Origin: Saprospiraceae bacterium
Lineage (GTDB): Bacteria; Bacteroidota; Bacteroidia; Chitinophagales; Saprospiraceae
DNA: 64,000 nt
Assembly (NCBI GenBank): GCA_016714765.1
Contig: JADKCF010000010.1
Location: 1-64,000, forward strand
Direction: 5' to 3'
Shown: piece after piece, positions 47,374 through 56,480 of the stretch
How the letters are laid out: the number at the start of each line of letters is the position of its first letter
How positions within the stretch are numbered: the stretch's first letter is position 1
Notes under the pieces: generated by a model
What the model was told of the DNA's origin: nothing
The model's database searches: none
The model's input: only the letters and a program-made list of their open reading frames with translations
Position numbers and translations under genes: made by a program

Positions 47374-48198
47374 ATGCCGGACGGCTTGCAGATAAAAAGA
47401 AAATTGTGGGACAGGCTCAGGGATACTTACAGGATTTCCATCCTTGATGATGAAAATCTGGAAGAGGTAGGTTCCTATAATTTGTCATTGCTTAGTTTTT
47501 ACATTCTTATAAGTGTTTTGGCTTTACTATTGTCAGTGTTGGTCATATCTTTTATCGTGTTTACTCCTGTTAAAAGGCTTATACCAGGTTATGGAGATAT
47601 CTCTGATAATAAAAAATTCATAGAGCTTTCGAAGAAAGTGGACGAACTCGAAAAAGAAGTGGATGCCTATGATACGTATACAGCCGGACTGAAAAATATG
47701 CTGACCGGAGGTATTTACAACAGCAGTGTAGAGAAAATAGATTCTGTAGCCGAACTGAAAAATATAAGACCCGAACTCGTCAATCAGGCAGACGTTATGG
47801 AAACGAAACGGGCTAAGGAACTAGACTTCCTGAAGTTTGCAACACCTGTTACAGGCAAAGTTTCTGCTTCATTTCAGCCCTCGGTGCAGCATTATGGTGT
47901 GGATATCGTGGCAGCTCGGGATACCCCTATAAAATCTATTATGGATGGGGTCGTGATCAATGCTGACCAGTCTGTCAATACGGGTAATTGTGTGTATATC
48001 CAGCATAATAAAAATGTAGTGTCTGTCTACAAACATAATTCAGTATTACTGGTTAAGACAGGTGATATTGTCAAAACCGGGCAAGCTGTAGCTATCATCG
48101 GAAATTCAGGTGAATTGTCCACTGGACCGCATTTACATTTTGAGATGTGGTATGACGGCAAATATGTCAATCCTGAAAACTACATTACATTTCAATAG
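47374..48198 (+). CDS. M23 family metallopeptidase (LytM type), membrane-anchored
   Basis: Zinc endopeptidase of the LytM/lysostaphin type that would cleave peptidoglycan cross-bridges, or an inactive regulator of such. A transmembrane helix lies at about residues 38-64 (LSLLSFYILISVLALLLS), a coiled-coil-like stretch follows, and the peptidase domain starts near residue 155 with PVTGKVSASFQPSVQHYGVDI. Zinc ligands: His and Asp of HYGVD and the His pair of STGPHLHFEMW. The second catalytic His position (usually Y-x-H-L/M) appears as SVYKHNS. 274 residues. It is divergent from the PorW-like gene. All ligands are present, so activity is plausible. Cell wall role is a family inference. Confidence 0.87.
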   Translation: MPDGLQIKRKLWDRLRDTYRISILDDENLEEVGSYNLSLLSFYILISVLALLLSVLVISFIVFTPVKRLIPGYGDISDNKKFIELSKKVDELEKEVDAYDTYTAGLKNMLTGGIYNSSVEKIDSVAELKNIRPELVNQADVMETKRAKELDFLKFATPVTGKVSASFQPSVQHYGVDIVAARDTPIKSIMDGVVINADQSVNTGNCVYIQHNKNVVSVYKHNSVLLVKTGDIVKTGQAVAIIGNSGELSTGPHLHFEMWYDGKYVNPENYITFQ

Positions 48199-48266
48199 TT
48201 ATTTTTACTTATAATATTTTTAATTTTTATTGTTAATAATGAGTCATAGTCTTAAAAATATTCAGA

Positions 48267-48662
48267 ATGAAAAAGGGGAAAACATAAGTCCCATTTTACC
48301 TGATAGCGTCAAAAAATTACCTCATCGATATCGATGGTACGATATGTGATGATGTACCTAATGAAGAGCCCGAAAGAATGGGTACGTGCGAACCATATCC
48401 TGATGCACTGGAAATATTGAATAAGTGGTATGATGAAGGGCATATCATTACATTCTTTACATCAAGAACAGAAGAACACAGAGCCATCACAGAATACTGG
48501 CTGAAAAAGCACGGTTTTAAATACCACGGTCTTCTTGTCGGCAAGCCAAGAGGGGGTAATTATCACTGGATAGACAACCATCTGGTGAAGGCAACAAGAT
48601 TTAAAGGCAAATTTACTGACCTGGTGCTGGCAAATCATACCATTGAAGTATTCGAACCTTAA
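48267..48662 (+). CDS. HAD-like conserved protein (two compensating frame breaks at the start)
   Basis: Small protein with a HAD-type N-terminus, YLIDIDGTICDDVPNEEPERM, whose first two Asp fit the nucleophile/acid motif DxD. The middle has TFFTSRTEEHRAITEYWLKKHGF and GKPRGGNYHWIDNHLVKA. Bacteroidota homologues are often labelled phosphoheptose isomerase, without good evidence. The raw sequence has no start in frame with the DID motif. The ATG at 48267 begins the right kind of N-terminus only if one A is added in AAAA (about 48277-48281) and one is removed from AAAAAA (48311-48316); this gives about 131 residues. In the raw frame an ATG exists at 48378. Followed by a clear terminator. Confidence 0.7.
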
Positions 48663-48668
48663 TATAGA

Positions 48669-48704
48669 AGCAGATGAAACCGATGTGATATCATCTGCTT
48701 TTTT
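48669..48704 (+). terminator. Rho-independent terminator after the HAD-like gene
   Basis: AGCAGATGA (48669-48677) and TCATCTGCT (48691-48699) form a 9 bp stem followed by a T-run (48699-48704). Confidence 0.87.
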
Positions 48705-48736
48705 ATTTCTATCTACCTTACAACTTCGATGTCTGT

Positions 48737-49741
48737 ATGCAATCTAATGAAATCAGAATATTTGTCACCGGAGCTACTGGTTTCGTAGGAAGTCACATAG
48801 TAGCGCTACTATTGGCTGAAGGATACAAAAATATTACTTGTCTCACTAGAAGGGATGTGGATCCCACTTTTAATGGTTTTGATGTCGCTAAAGTATCGTG
48901 GATATCCGGAGACATCCTGGATAGCCCATTGCTCGAAGAATGCCTGAACGATACAGATGTGGTCATTCATACTGCAGCTATGGTTACCTTCAGTACAGAA
49001 AATAAGAAAAAACAACTGGAAATAGCAAGGACAGGAACTGCCAACATAGTCAATGCTTCGATCACCAATGGTGTGCAAAAAATGATTCATATCAGTTCGG
49101 TAGCAGCGATTGGCCGTAAAAAACAGATCGAAGACATAGACGAAAAAGTGATTTACAGCCATAGTAAATACGATACTACATATGGGCTTTCTAAATTTCT
49201 TTCAGAACAAGAAGTGTGGCGTGGTCATGCCGAAGGACTCCATGTTACTATCCTTAATCCATCGATGATTTTAGGTGTCGGTAACTGGGATAAAACATCG
49301 GTTCAGATTTTCAAAAAAGTATATCATGGCCTTCCGTATTATCCCGCCGGGACTACCGGTTGGGTAGATGTACAGGATGTGGCTAATGCAGCATTAAAAT
49401 CCGTAAAAGAAGATTATAATGGTGAAAGATTTATAATCAGTGCAGAAAACATTCCCTATGAACAGGTAATGTCGGAAATAGCCTCCCATCTTCAGGTAAA
49501 AGCACCATCAAAAGCATTGTCTCCAGCCTTGTTTGGAGTGGCATGGAGACTGGAAGCTATCAGATCATTTTTCAGCAGAAAACCACCAGTGATCACACGA
49601 GAAACAATATACAGTACCTCGGTGCAGTCTCACTATGACAACAGCAAATCGGTGCGGATCATGGCTATGACGTACAGGCCGGTGTCACAAACTATTCAGG
49701 AAGTAAGTAAAGCATTTTTACAGACTTACCAAATGAAATAA
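48737..49741 (+). CDS. NAD-dependent epimerase/dehydratase (extended SDR)
   Basis: Extended short-chain dehydrogenase acting on a sugar nucleotide or a related carbonyl substrate. NAD motif VTGATGFVGSH at about residues 10-20, the DVVIHTAAMVTF segment, and SSVAAIG. The catalytic Tyr/Lys pair lies in YGLSKFLSE (YxxxK). C-terminal part has the substrate-binding ILNPSMILGVGNWDKTS. 334 residues, full length. Substrate unknown; sequence character is closest to dihydroflavonol-reductase-like members rather than UDP-glucose epimerases. It converges on ilvA (6 bp between stops) and follows a terminator, so it is a single-gene unit. Confidence 0.88.
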   Translation: MQSNEIRIFVTGATGFVGSHIVALLLAEGYKNITCLTRRDVDPTFNGFDVAKVSWISGDILDSPLLEECLNDTDVVIHTAAMVTFSTENKKKQLEIARTGTANIVNASITNGVQKMIHISSVAAIGRKKQIEDIDEKVIYSHSKYDTTYGLSKFLSEQEVWRGHAEGLHVTILNPSMILGVGNWDKTSVQIFKKVYHGLPYYPAGTTGWVDVQDVANAALKSVKEDYNGERFIISAENIPYEQVMSEIASHLQVKAPSKALSPALFGVAWRLEAIRSFFSRKPPVITRETIYSTSVQSHYDNSKSVRIMAMTYRPVSQTIQEVSKAFLQTYQMK

Positions 49742-49747
49742 TCTCTG

Positions 49748-50986
49748 TCAGACCAACATCTCAAACAACATCGGATTGCTGTTGAGGTGTTCGTAATTAA
49801 TCCCGGCAGCTATCATTCTGTCCAGAAGTGGCAGGTAATCCTCCTCACTTTTAAACTCGATACCCACTAATGCCGGACCTGTATCCCTATTGGTCTTTTT
49901 TGTATATTCAAAATGTGAAATATCATCATCAGGACCCAACAAATTTAAAAAATCTCTAAGTGCTCCTGCTCGTTGAGGAAATCGTATGATAAAATAATGT
50001 TTGCGGCCTTCCCAAAGTAAAGCACGCTCCCGGATATCTTCTGTTCGGGTGATGTCATTGTTACCACCACATACTATGACTACTACATTTTTCCCTTTTA
50101 TTTCCTCTTTATAAAAATCCAGTGCTGCAAAACTTATTGCTCCTGCGGGCTCTACTACGATAGCTTCGTCATTATAAAGTGATAAGATAGACGAGCAAAT
50201 TTTGCCTTCAGGTACTAGTTTTACATCATCGATGACATCCTTGCAAATCTCAAAGGTTTTGTCTCCTATCACCTTGACAGCAATACCATCCGCAAAAGAG
50301 TCTATATGTTCAAGCCTGACCAACTTATTTTCCTGCAAAGATTTTGCAAGTGCAGGAGCTCCCTCTGCCTCGACCGCGATGATCCTTGTCAGAGGACTCT
50401 TCTGTCTGAAATATGAGCCCACGCCGGAAATTAAACCTCCTCCACCTACAGCTACAAAGAGTACATCCACAGGTACTTTTATCTCATCCAGTATTTCTTT
50501 TGCGATGGTGCCTTGACCTGCCATGACAACTTCATCATTAAACGGGTGGATGTAAGGGATGTTTTCTGAGTCTGAATGATGCAAAGCCACTTTGTTGGCA
50601 TCATCAAAAGTATCACCCGTGAGTCTGATTTCTATCCAGTCTCCACCGAAATGTTTTACCTTACTTATCTTTTGCTTGGGAGTCGTAGTAGGCATATAAA
50701 TAATACCATGTGTCTTTAAAGATGAACAGGCAAAAGCTACTCCTTGTGCATGATTGCCTGCACTGGCACAAATGACTCCCTTTTCCCGGGCTTCTGCACC
50801 CATTTGTTTCATTTTATGATATGCTCCTCTTATCTTAAACGAACGTACAACCTGCATATCTTCTCTTTTCAAAAAAACATTACATTGATACTTTTTGGAC
50901 AAATTATAATTGCGCACCAAAGGTGTATTTATCACTATACCATGAATATTTTGAAACGCTTCTTCTATATTTGCGACAGATATCAT
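49748..50986 (-). CDS. ilvA: Threonine ammonia-lyase
   Basis: PLP enzyme that deaminates threonine to 2-oxobutanoate, the entry to isoleucine synthesis (biosynthetic) or catabolic in some organisms. PLP lysine in RSFKIRGAYHKM near residue 50, then SAGNHAQGVAFAC, the Gly-rich VAVGGGGLISGVGSYF and the C-terminal catalytic Ser/Cys region IVCGGNNDI. A regulatory segment of about 90 residues follows (YFIIRFPQRAGALRDFLNLL), the ACT-like half expected for feedback control. 412 residues, the shorter one-ACT form. A TATATTTG element sits at 51006-51013. Other isoleucine genes are not in the window, so biosynthetic function is likely but not certain. Confidence 0.9.
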   Translation of the reverse strand: MISVANIEEAFQNIHGIVINTPLVRNYNLSKKYQCNVFLKREDMQVVRSFKIRGAYHKMKQMGAEAREKGVICASAGNHAQGVAFACSSLKTHGIIYMPTTTPKQKISKVKHFGGDWIEIRLTGDTFDDANKVALHHSDSENIPYIHPFNDEVVMAGQGTIAKEILDEIKVPVDVLFVAVGGGGLISGVGSYFRQKSPLTRIIAVEAEGAPALAKSLQENKLVRLEHIDSFADGIAVKVIGDKTFEICKDVIDDVKLVPEGKICSSILSLYNDEAIVVEPAGAISFAALDFYKEEIKGKNVVVIVCGGNNDITRTEDIRERALLWEGRKHYFIIRFPQRAGALRDFLNLLGPDDDISHFEYTKKTNRDTGPALVGIEFKSEEDYLPLLDRMIAAGINYEHLNSNPMLFEMLV

Positions 50987-51002
50987 ATTTCCTTATATTC
51001 GA

Positions 51003-51447
51003 TTACAAATATATTTTACCATTCCACCAGTTTTTTTCTATAGTCGCATTATTTTTAAGGTAAAAATTAATGCCCGGTTCGTTCCAGTCCAGTACCTGCC
51101 ATTTCGTCTGAAGGGCACCTCTTGACTTTGCTTCAGAAAGATAAGCATCAAAAAGCTGCTGACCTACCCCTGCATTTCGATGCTCAGGTTTTACATAAAA
51201 AGTCTTCAAGGTACAGGCTTTTACCCCGCCAGGTTGAGAAAGTCATATAATACAATGCGATTCCTATGATTTCTGTTCCTTTTTCCGCTACAACACAATC
51301 GATAAGATTTTCTGAAAATGCTTCTGCATAAGCCTCCACTCCTATTTTTAAAGCTTCAGGTTCTTTTTCGTATACCGCTAGCTCATATACCAGGTTATAA
51401 ACAGCAGGCATGTCTGCCAAAGTGGCTTTGCGCAATAATATCTCCAT
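51003..51447 (-). CDS. GNAT N-acetyltransferase (one frame break)
   Basis: Acetyl-CoA-dependent acetyltransferase, probably of a diamine or amino compound, as in spermidine/spermine acetyltransferase-like members (LAVYEKEPEALKI near residue 25 is the pattern of that subgroup). Part one runs to SLYLEDF, part two begins with YVKPEHRNAGVGQQLFDAYLSEA, the motif A of the GNAT fold. The frame breaks at AAAAA (51197-51201); removing one T on the coding strand restores LYLEDFYVKPEHR and gives about 147 residues, the usual length. The N-terminal ATG is at 51447, with a TACTTTTG -7 element at 51474-51481. Confidence 0.85.
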
Positions 51448-51597
51448 GATATACCCTTATTGATTCTTAAGGTCAAAAGTAAATAAATATAGCCGTATTA
51501 TATAAAAATGTTAATAAAAGAGACACTTCCCGGAAAAATATTACTGGTTGGACCAAATTTTCACCGGGCTATATTTTTGACGTAAAAAGATATTAAA

Positions 51598-52221
51598 CTA
51601 ATACTTCGCCAGTAACTTTAGCATATTTTGAATGGTTTTTACAGGGCCCGATGTGACACCTTCATTGATTAACCAGGCTGGAATATTGCCTTCAGGATTC
51701 ATAAACCCAACATGACTGATCATTATTTCGCCATTTTTCTGTTTTACAATATCCCACACACCTGATATTTTAGTAATCAATGTTAGGTTACTTTTGTCCT
51801 TAGGAATCGTGTATGGATAATACTCTGTTTCTACTCTGATAGATCTTTTTAACTCATCAAAAAATATAGCACCTTTGATAGTTGTAATTCTGTCTTCCAG
51901 AGGAAAAGGAAGATCGTACTCCATCAGATAAATAGCTTCGTTCTCACTGATTTTTTTTAAAAGTTTTACTGATTTTACCTTATCATACCACTTATTCATG
52001 TTTTCTACGTCCCGCATGAGGTTGTAAAAAGTATTCATGTCTTTCTTTTGACTAGTAGTTTCTATTTTAAACTGCTTGATAGATGTGCCCGCTACCTCTT
52101 TCAGCCAAAGTTTATAATTCTGGTTATCCTTATAAAGACGCCAATCCTTCTGACTGTATAGATCATTTGCGGAGCAAACGATTAAAGATATCCAGAAAAC
52201 AAACAAAAAATAGTTATGCAT
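51598..52221 (-). CDS. Secreted START-domain-like protein
   Basis: Lipid-transfer-like fold (START/SRPBCC) in a protein with a signal peptide (NYFLFVFWISLIVCSANDLYS). The mature part has LYKDNQNYKLWLKEVAGTSIKQFKIE, the hydrophobic ligand-pocket pattern MNKWYDKVKSVKLLKK, and DLPFPLEDRIT, which is typical of START domains. 207 residues. The gene starts 7 bp inside the polysaccharide deacetylase end (8 bp overlap), so they are cotranscribed. Function is unknown; the signal suggests the periplasm or cell surface. Ligand cannot be inferred. Confidence 0.78.
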   Translation of the reverse strand: MHNYFLFVFWISLIVCSANDLYSQKDWRLYKDNQNYKLWLKEVAGTSIKQFKIETTSQKKDMNTFYNLMRDVENMNKWYDKVKSVKLLKKISENEAIYLMEYDLPFPLEDRITTIKGAIFFDELKRSIRVETEYYPYTIPKDKSNLTLITKISGVWDIVKQKNGEIMISHVGFMNPEGNIPAWLINEGVTSGPVKTIQNMLKLLAKY

Positions 52222-52846
52222 ATTCTTCTACCTGAACCGAGATATGCGAAGACACAAAACCTTGCTGTGCAAGATGTTCCAGGAAGAGGGGCAATACAAA
52301 TTGAAGCTTTTCTTGCGCCTTGATGTTGTCATGAAAAACTATGACAGAACCTGCAGTATAATTATCCATCACATTGGCAAGGCACTTTTCTTTAGTGATG
52401 GTCTGATCAAAATCACCACTAAGAATATCCCACATGATTATCTTTTTATTTGCCTTTAGGGCTGCAGACTGACTGGGCTTGAGTTTGCCATACGGTGGTC
52501 GGAATAGCTGGGATGAAATCATTGCATCACATTTTTCCACATCAGCCAGATAATCTTCCGTTTCAGTATGCCATCCATTCATATGATGGTAGGTATGATT
52601 GCCCACAATGTGTCCTTCTTTAAGTATACGTTGGTAAATTTTGGGGTACTTATGTACATTGTCACCTACACAAAAAAAAGTAGCTTTAAAGTCATACTCT
52701 GCCAGGATATCCAGTACCCATGGTGTGAGTCCCGGTATAGGGCCGTCATCAAAAGTCAGAAATATCTCCTTAGTATCTGTTGGGATATGCCAGACAAGAT
52801 CAGAAAATATTGTTTTTACCAAAGGAGGTGTTTTTACGAGATACAT
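52214..52846 (-). CDS. Polysaccharide deacetylase (NodB homology) family protein
   Basis: CE4-type metal-dependent N-deacetylase of peptidoglycan or other N-acetyl polysaccharides. The NodB domain fills the 210-residue protein: LTFDDGPIPG (catalytic Asp-Asp), GNHTYHHMNGW (metal His pair with one extra spacing residue), RPPYGKLKPSQ (motif 3) and SVIVFHDNIKAQ (motif 5 with His). The motif-4 region is MWDILSGDFDQ. All main residues are present. No signal peptide is clear; the N-terminus is short. It is the upstream gene of a two-gene unit with the START-domain gene. Substrate not known. Confidence 0.88.
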   Translation of the reverse strand: MYLVKTPPLVKTIFSDLVWHIPTDTKEIFLTFDDGPIPGLTPWVLDILAEYDFKATFFCVGDNVHKYPKIYQRILKEGHIVGNHTYHHMNGWHTETEDYLADVEKCDAMISSQLFRPPYGKLKPSQSAALKANKKIIMWDILSGDFDQTITKEKCLANVMDNYTAGSVIVFHDNIKAQEKLQFVLPLFLEHLAQQGFVSSHISVQVEEYA

Positions 52847-53006
52847 AACTTTATTTTGCAGTATTCAGCTTTAAAAACTAATTTTGCAGTTTATGATTAT
52901 TACAAACCTAAATGGATAACGTGTAAAAATGAAAAATGTAACCTTTCATGGCAATGGTTTTGGAAATAATTAACATATATTTATAAAAATAATCAAAGAA
53001 CAGAGC

Positions 53007-54509
53007 ATGGAATCAGTGAGAGTGCGATTTGCCCCGAGTCCGACGGGTGCCCTACATATAGGTGGAGTGAGGACGGCTTTATACAACTATCTTTTTGCAA
53101 AAAAATACAATGGCACCTTTATACTTCGTATAGAAGATACTGATCAGACCAGATACGTACCTGGTGCAGAAGCATATATTATCGAATCCCTTCGCTGGTT
53201 TGGTATCCTGCCGGATGAAGGACCAGAATTCGGCGGTCAATATGGCCCTTACAGACAGTCTGAAAGAAAAGATATTTATCGGCAGTACGTGCAGCAACTG
53301 ATTGATTCCGGCAATGCTTACTATGCTTTTGATACAGCAGACGAACTCGAAACCATGCGTGAAAGTGATCCGACTTTTAAGTATGACAGTCATACCAGAC
53401 TGAAACTGAAAAACAGTCTGTCACTACCTCCTGACAAAGTAGCTGAATTGTTGGAAAAAAATGATCACGTCGCAGTGAGGCTGAAGATTCCAGAAGGAAT
53501 AAATATATCATTTGATGACATCATTCGTGGACATGTAAGCTTCAGCAGTGCAGAACTGGATGACAAAGTGATTCTCAAAGGTGATGGAATGCCTACGTAT
53601 CATCTGGCCAATATAGTAGATGACCACCTGATGAAAATCACCCATGTGATACGTGGCGAAGAATGGCTATCTAGCACACCGCACCATGTGTTGATGTACC
53701 GGTTTTTGGGTTGGGATCCACCGGCATTCTCACATCTGCCATTGATATTAAAACCTACAGGCCAAGGTAAACTCAGCAAAAGAGATGGTGCAAAGTTTGG
53801 TTTTCCTGTTTTTCCATTGTCGTGGGACAGTGATCATGAAGAAGACAATTTTACAGGCTTCAGAGAAGATGGATTTTTACCTGAAGCTCTGATCAACTTT
53901 CTGGCTCTGTTAGGTTGGAGTCCGGGCAATGATGAGGAGATTTTTACAATCAAACAGCTCTGTGAAGTCTTCAGTCTTGACAATATTGTAAAATCAGGTG
54001 CCAGATTCGATATTGACAAAGCACTATGGTTCAATCAGCAATACATCATCCACTCCGATGACCTGAAACTTGCTTATGCAATACAGGACAAAACCATAGA
54101 AGCGGGTTACCATGTCTCCATAGAATACTTGGCAGAAGTCTGTGGTCTCATGAAAGAACGGGTTCATAAAACCCATGAAATCATCGCCAATGGCAGATTC
54201 TTTTTCGAACCACCTCGATCATACGATGACGAAACCATCAAAAAGAAATACAAGCCGGAGTACAACGACCACTTGGTCAATATGGCAAAAGCTTTAGCAA
54301 CTGTGCCCTCTGAAAAAATAGAAATCACCATCAAAGGATATATACAGGATCATGGGCTGAAGATGGGAGATATTATGCCTTTGATGAGAATAGCTGTGAG
54401 CGGCACCATGCAAGGCCCTGATCTGGTCAAAACGATTGCACTAATACAACCGATACATGCTAGTGAGAGAATTATCGCTGCAGTTACTCATTTCGAAAAA
54501 CTGGATTGA
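53007..54509 (+). CDS. gltX: Glutamyl-tRNA synthetase
   Basis: Class I aminoacyl-tRNA synthetase charging tRNA-Glu. Rossmann core with FAPSPTGALHIGGVRTALYNY (the HIGH motif is HIGG) near residue 8 and the KMSKS-type loop GKLSKRDGAKFG. RIEDTDQTRYVPGAEAYI is the glutamate-specific signature. The anticodon-binding half runs to residue 500 and ends with the expected helices (MLRIAVSGTMQGPDL). 500 residues, normal. Start is an ATG. Independent upstream region of about 160 bp and no linkage to a second gltX. A non-discriminating activity (charging tRNA-Gln too) is possible but cannot be judged here. Confidence 0.95.
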   Translation: MESVRVRFAPSPTGALHIGGVRTALYNYLFAKKYNGTFILRIEDTDQTRYVPGAEAYIIESLRWFGILPDEGPEFGGQYGPYRQSERKDIYRQYVQQLIDSGNAYYAFDTADELETMRESDPTFKYDSHTRLKLKNSLSLPPDKVAELLEKNDHVAVRLKIPEGINISFDDIIRGHVSFSSAELDDKVILKGDGMPTYHLANIVDDHLMKITHVIRGEEWLSSTPHHVLMYRFLGWDPPAFSHLPLILKPTGQGKLSKRDGAKFGFPVFPLSWDSDHEEDNFTGFREDGFLPEALINFLALLGWSPGNDEEIFTIKQLCEVFSLDNIVKSGARFDIDKALWFNQQYIIHSDDLKLAYAIQDKTIEAGYHVSIEYLAEVCGLMKERVHKTHEIIANGRFFFEPPRSYDDETIKKKYKPEYNDHLVNMAKALATVPSEKIEITIKGYIQDHGLKMGDIMPLMRIAVSGTMQGPDLVKTIALIQPIHASERIIAAVTHFEKLD

Positions 54510-54701
54510 CAATTGTTAAATGATCTTGGTCATATTATCCTTGATTTTAGTATTTTATTGCGTGCAAATTTATCAATATGGTTTGAGAATTGCTAAAAAT
54601 TCTTATTTTAGCGCAAGAATTTAAAATCCTTTTAATTGTATTTTGGTTATCATCAAATATGACCGTAAAATAAATAAACACAAATACCTAATCCCTTAAA
54701 A

Positions 54702-56009
54702 ATGGACCCACTAAAAGAAAAATTTTATCAGAAATCAGTTGCCCTCAAAGCTGAGATTAAAAACATTTTAAAAGATCACGGTGAGAAAAAAGTAGATGAA
54801 GTAACAATAGATCAGCTCATCGGCGGAATGCGCAGTGTTAAAAGCATGATATGGGATACTTCTTCTCTTGACCCTGAAGAAGGCATCAGATTTCGTGGAT
54901 ACAACATACCCCAATTGCGTGAACTTCTTCCGCGTGTGCCCAATGGCAAGGAGCCTCTTCCAGAAGGATTGTTTTGGCTAATGATGGTAGGCGAACTCCC
55001 GACTGTGGAAGAAGTCAGATGGTTGTCTGCTGAATGGAGTCGCAGAAGCAATGTTCCTGAACACGTTTTTGACACTATCAGAGCGCTGCCTAAAGATACT
55101 CACCCTATGACTCAGTTCAGCATTGCCATTCTTTCTATGCAGAGTGACAGTATCTTTGCTCAGCAATATGAGGAAGGAATGAGTAAAAATGATTATTGGG
55201 ACGTAATGTATGAAGACTCAATGAATCTCATAGCCAAACTTCCACGAGTTGCTGCATTTATCTACCGAAGAAGTTTTCACAATGATCAGCATATAGCACC
55301 TAAGCCTGAAATGGATTGGGGAGGAAACTTTGCACATATGCTGGGTTTTGAACATCCGGATTTTCTTGCACTGATGAGGTTGTATCTGACAATTCATACT
55401 GACCATGAGGGCGGAAATGCATCCGCACACACTATGCACCTAGTGGGCTCTACTCTCAGTGATGTCTATTATTCCTTCAGTGCAGCAATGAACGCACTCG
55501 CCGGACCTCTCCATGGACTTGCCAATCAGGAAGTCATCAAGTGGGTTTTCGAAATGGTGGAAGAAATAGGCACCAACAATCCATCTAAAGATCAAATAAG
55601 AAAATATATCAATGATACTCTGGCTGAAGGTAAAGTTGTACCGGGGTATGGCCATGCTGTCCTCAGACAGCCGGATCCAAGGTTTATTGCTCAGATGAGA
55701 TTTGCAAAAGAAAATATCAAGGATGACCCTATAATAGAGATCGTTTGGGATCTGTACGAAATAGTCCCTGAAATCCTCGGTGCTCTTGGCAAAGTAAAGA
55801 ATCCCTGGCCAAATGTGGATGCACACTCAGGAGCCTTGCTGGTTCATTATGGCCTGACAGAATATAATTATTATACAGTACTCTTCGGAGTATCCCGTGC
55901 ATTGGGAGTCTGCGCAGGCTTATGCTGGGACAGAGCCCTCGGTCTCGCTCTGGAAAGGCCAAAGTCTATCACTACCGAATGGTTGAAAAAATTTGTTTCG
56001 AATTCTTAA
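54702..56009 (+). CDS. gltA: Citrate synthase, eukaryote-like type
   Basis: Condenses oxaloacetate with acetyl-CoA at the entry of the TCA cycle. The 435-residue sequence resembles mitochondrial citrate synthases, not E. coli GltA: LYLTIHTDHEGGNASAHTMHLV, GPLHGLANQEVIKWVF (catalytic His), VVPGYGHAVLRQPDPRF (second catalytic His) and NVDAHSGALLVHYGL (catalytic Asp). A partial eukaryote-like type is known in some Bacteroidota, so the gene is not foreign to the phylum. It is 18 bp ahead of gcvH on the same strand and probably cotranscribed. Being homodimeric and NADH-insensitive is a family expectation. The standard bacterial NADH-binding N-terminal motif is absent. Confidence 0.94.
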   Translation: MDPLKEKFYQKSVALKAEIKNILKDHGEKKVDEVTIDQLIGGMRSVKSMIWDTSSLDPEEGIRFRGYNIPQLRELLPRVPNGKEPLPEGLFWLMMVGELPTVEEVRWLSAEWSRRSNVPEHVFDTIRALPKDTHPMTQFSIAILSMQSDSIFAQQYEEGMSKNDYWDVMYEDSMNLIAKLPRVAAFIYRRSFHNDQHIAPKPEMDWGGNFAHMLGFEHPDFLALMRLYLTIHTDHEGGNASAHTMHLVGSTLSDVYYSFSAAMNALAGPLHGLANQEVIKWVFEMVEEIGTNNPSKDQIRKYINDTLAEGKVVPGYGHAVLRQPDPRFIAQMRFAKENIKDDPIIEIVWDLYEIVPEILGALGKVKNPWPNVDAHSGALLVHYGLTEYNYYTVLFGVSRALGVCAGLCWDRALGLALERPKSITTEWLKKFVSNS

Positions 56010-56027
56010 ATTTAAAAATAAAATTAA

Positions 56028-56417
56028 ATGAACTTTCCTGATAATTTAAAATATACCAAAGAACACGAATGGATCAGAGTTGAAGGCAATATTGCATATA
56101 TTGGTATTACTGATTTTGCTCAGAGTGAACTAGGTGAGCTGGTATATGTAGAAGTGGATACGGTAGGGCAAACTATAGCAATAGATGAAATTTTCGGTAC
56201 GGTGGAGGCTGTAAAAACAACATCTGATCTGTTTATGCCTGTTTCGGGTGAAATACTGGAATTCAATAATAAACTAGATGAAGCAGATGGTGATAATCCC
56301 GGGCTAATCAATGATGATCCGTATGGCGACGGATGGATCGTCAAAATAAGTCTAACTAATCCTGATGAACTCGACAAGCTAATGGATGCAGCTGCTTATC
56401 AAGCTCTTGTCAGTTAA
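56028..56417 (+). CDS. gcvH: Glycine cleavage system H protein
   Basis: Lipoyl carrier that shuttles the aminomethyl group among the P, T and L proteins of the glycine cleavage complex. 129 residues, normal. The lipoyl-attachment motif is in GTVEAVKTTSDLFMPVSGEI, with Lys about residue 64. The N-terminus (YTKEHEWIRVEGNIAYIGITDFAQSELGELVYVEV) and tail (GDGWIVKISLTNPDELDKLM) are conserved. The other subunits are not in the window. It lies directly behind citrate synthase and probably shares its promoter. Confidence 0.95.
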   Translation: MNFPDNLKYTKEHEWIRVEGNIAYIGITDFAQSELGELVYVEVDTVGQTIAIDEIFGTVEAVKTTSDLFMPVSGEILEFNNKLDEADGDNPGLINDDPYGDGWIVKISLTNPDELDKLMDAAAYQALVS

Positions 56418-56480
56418 AATTTTATTCAATGATCTAATCTGTATCTGCATTTATCGTCTTAAATCACATAAAACGAATTT

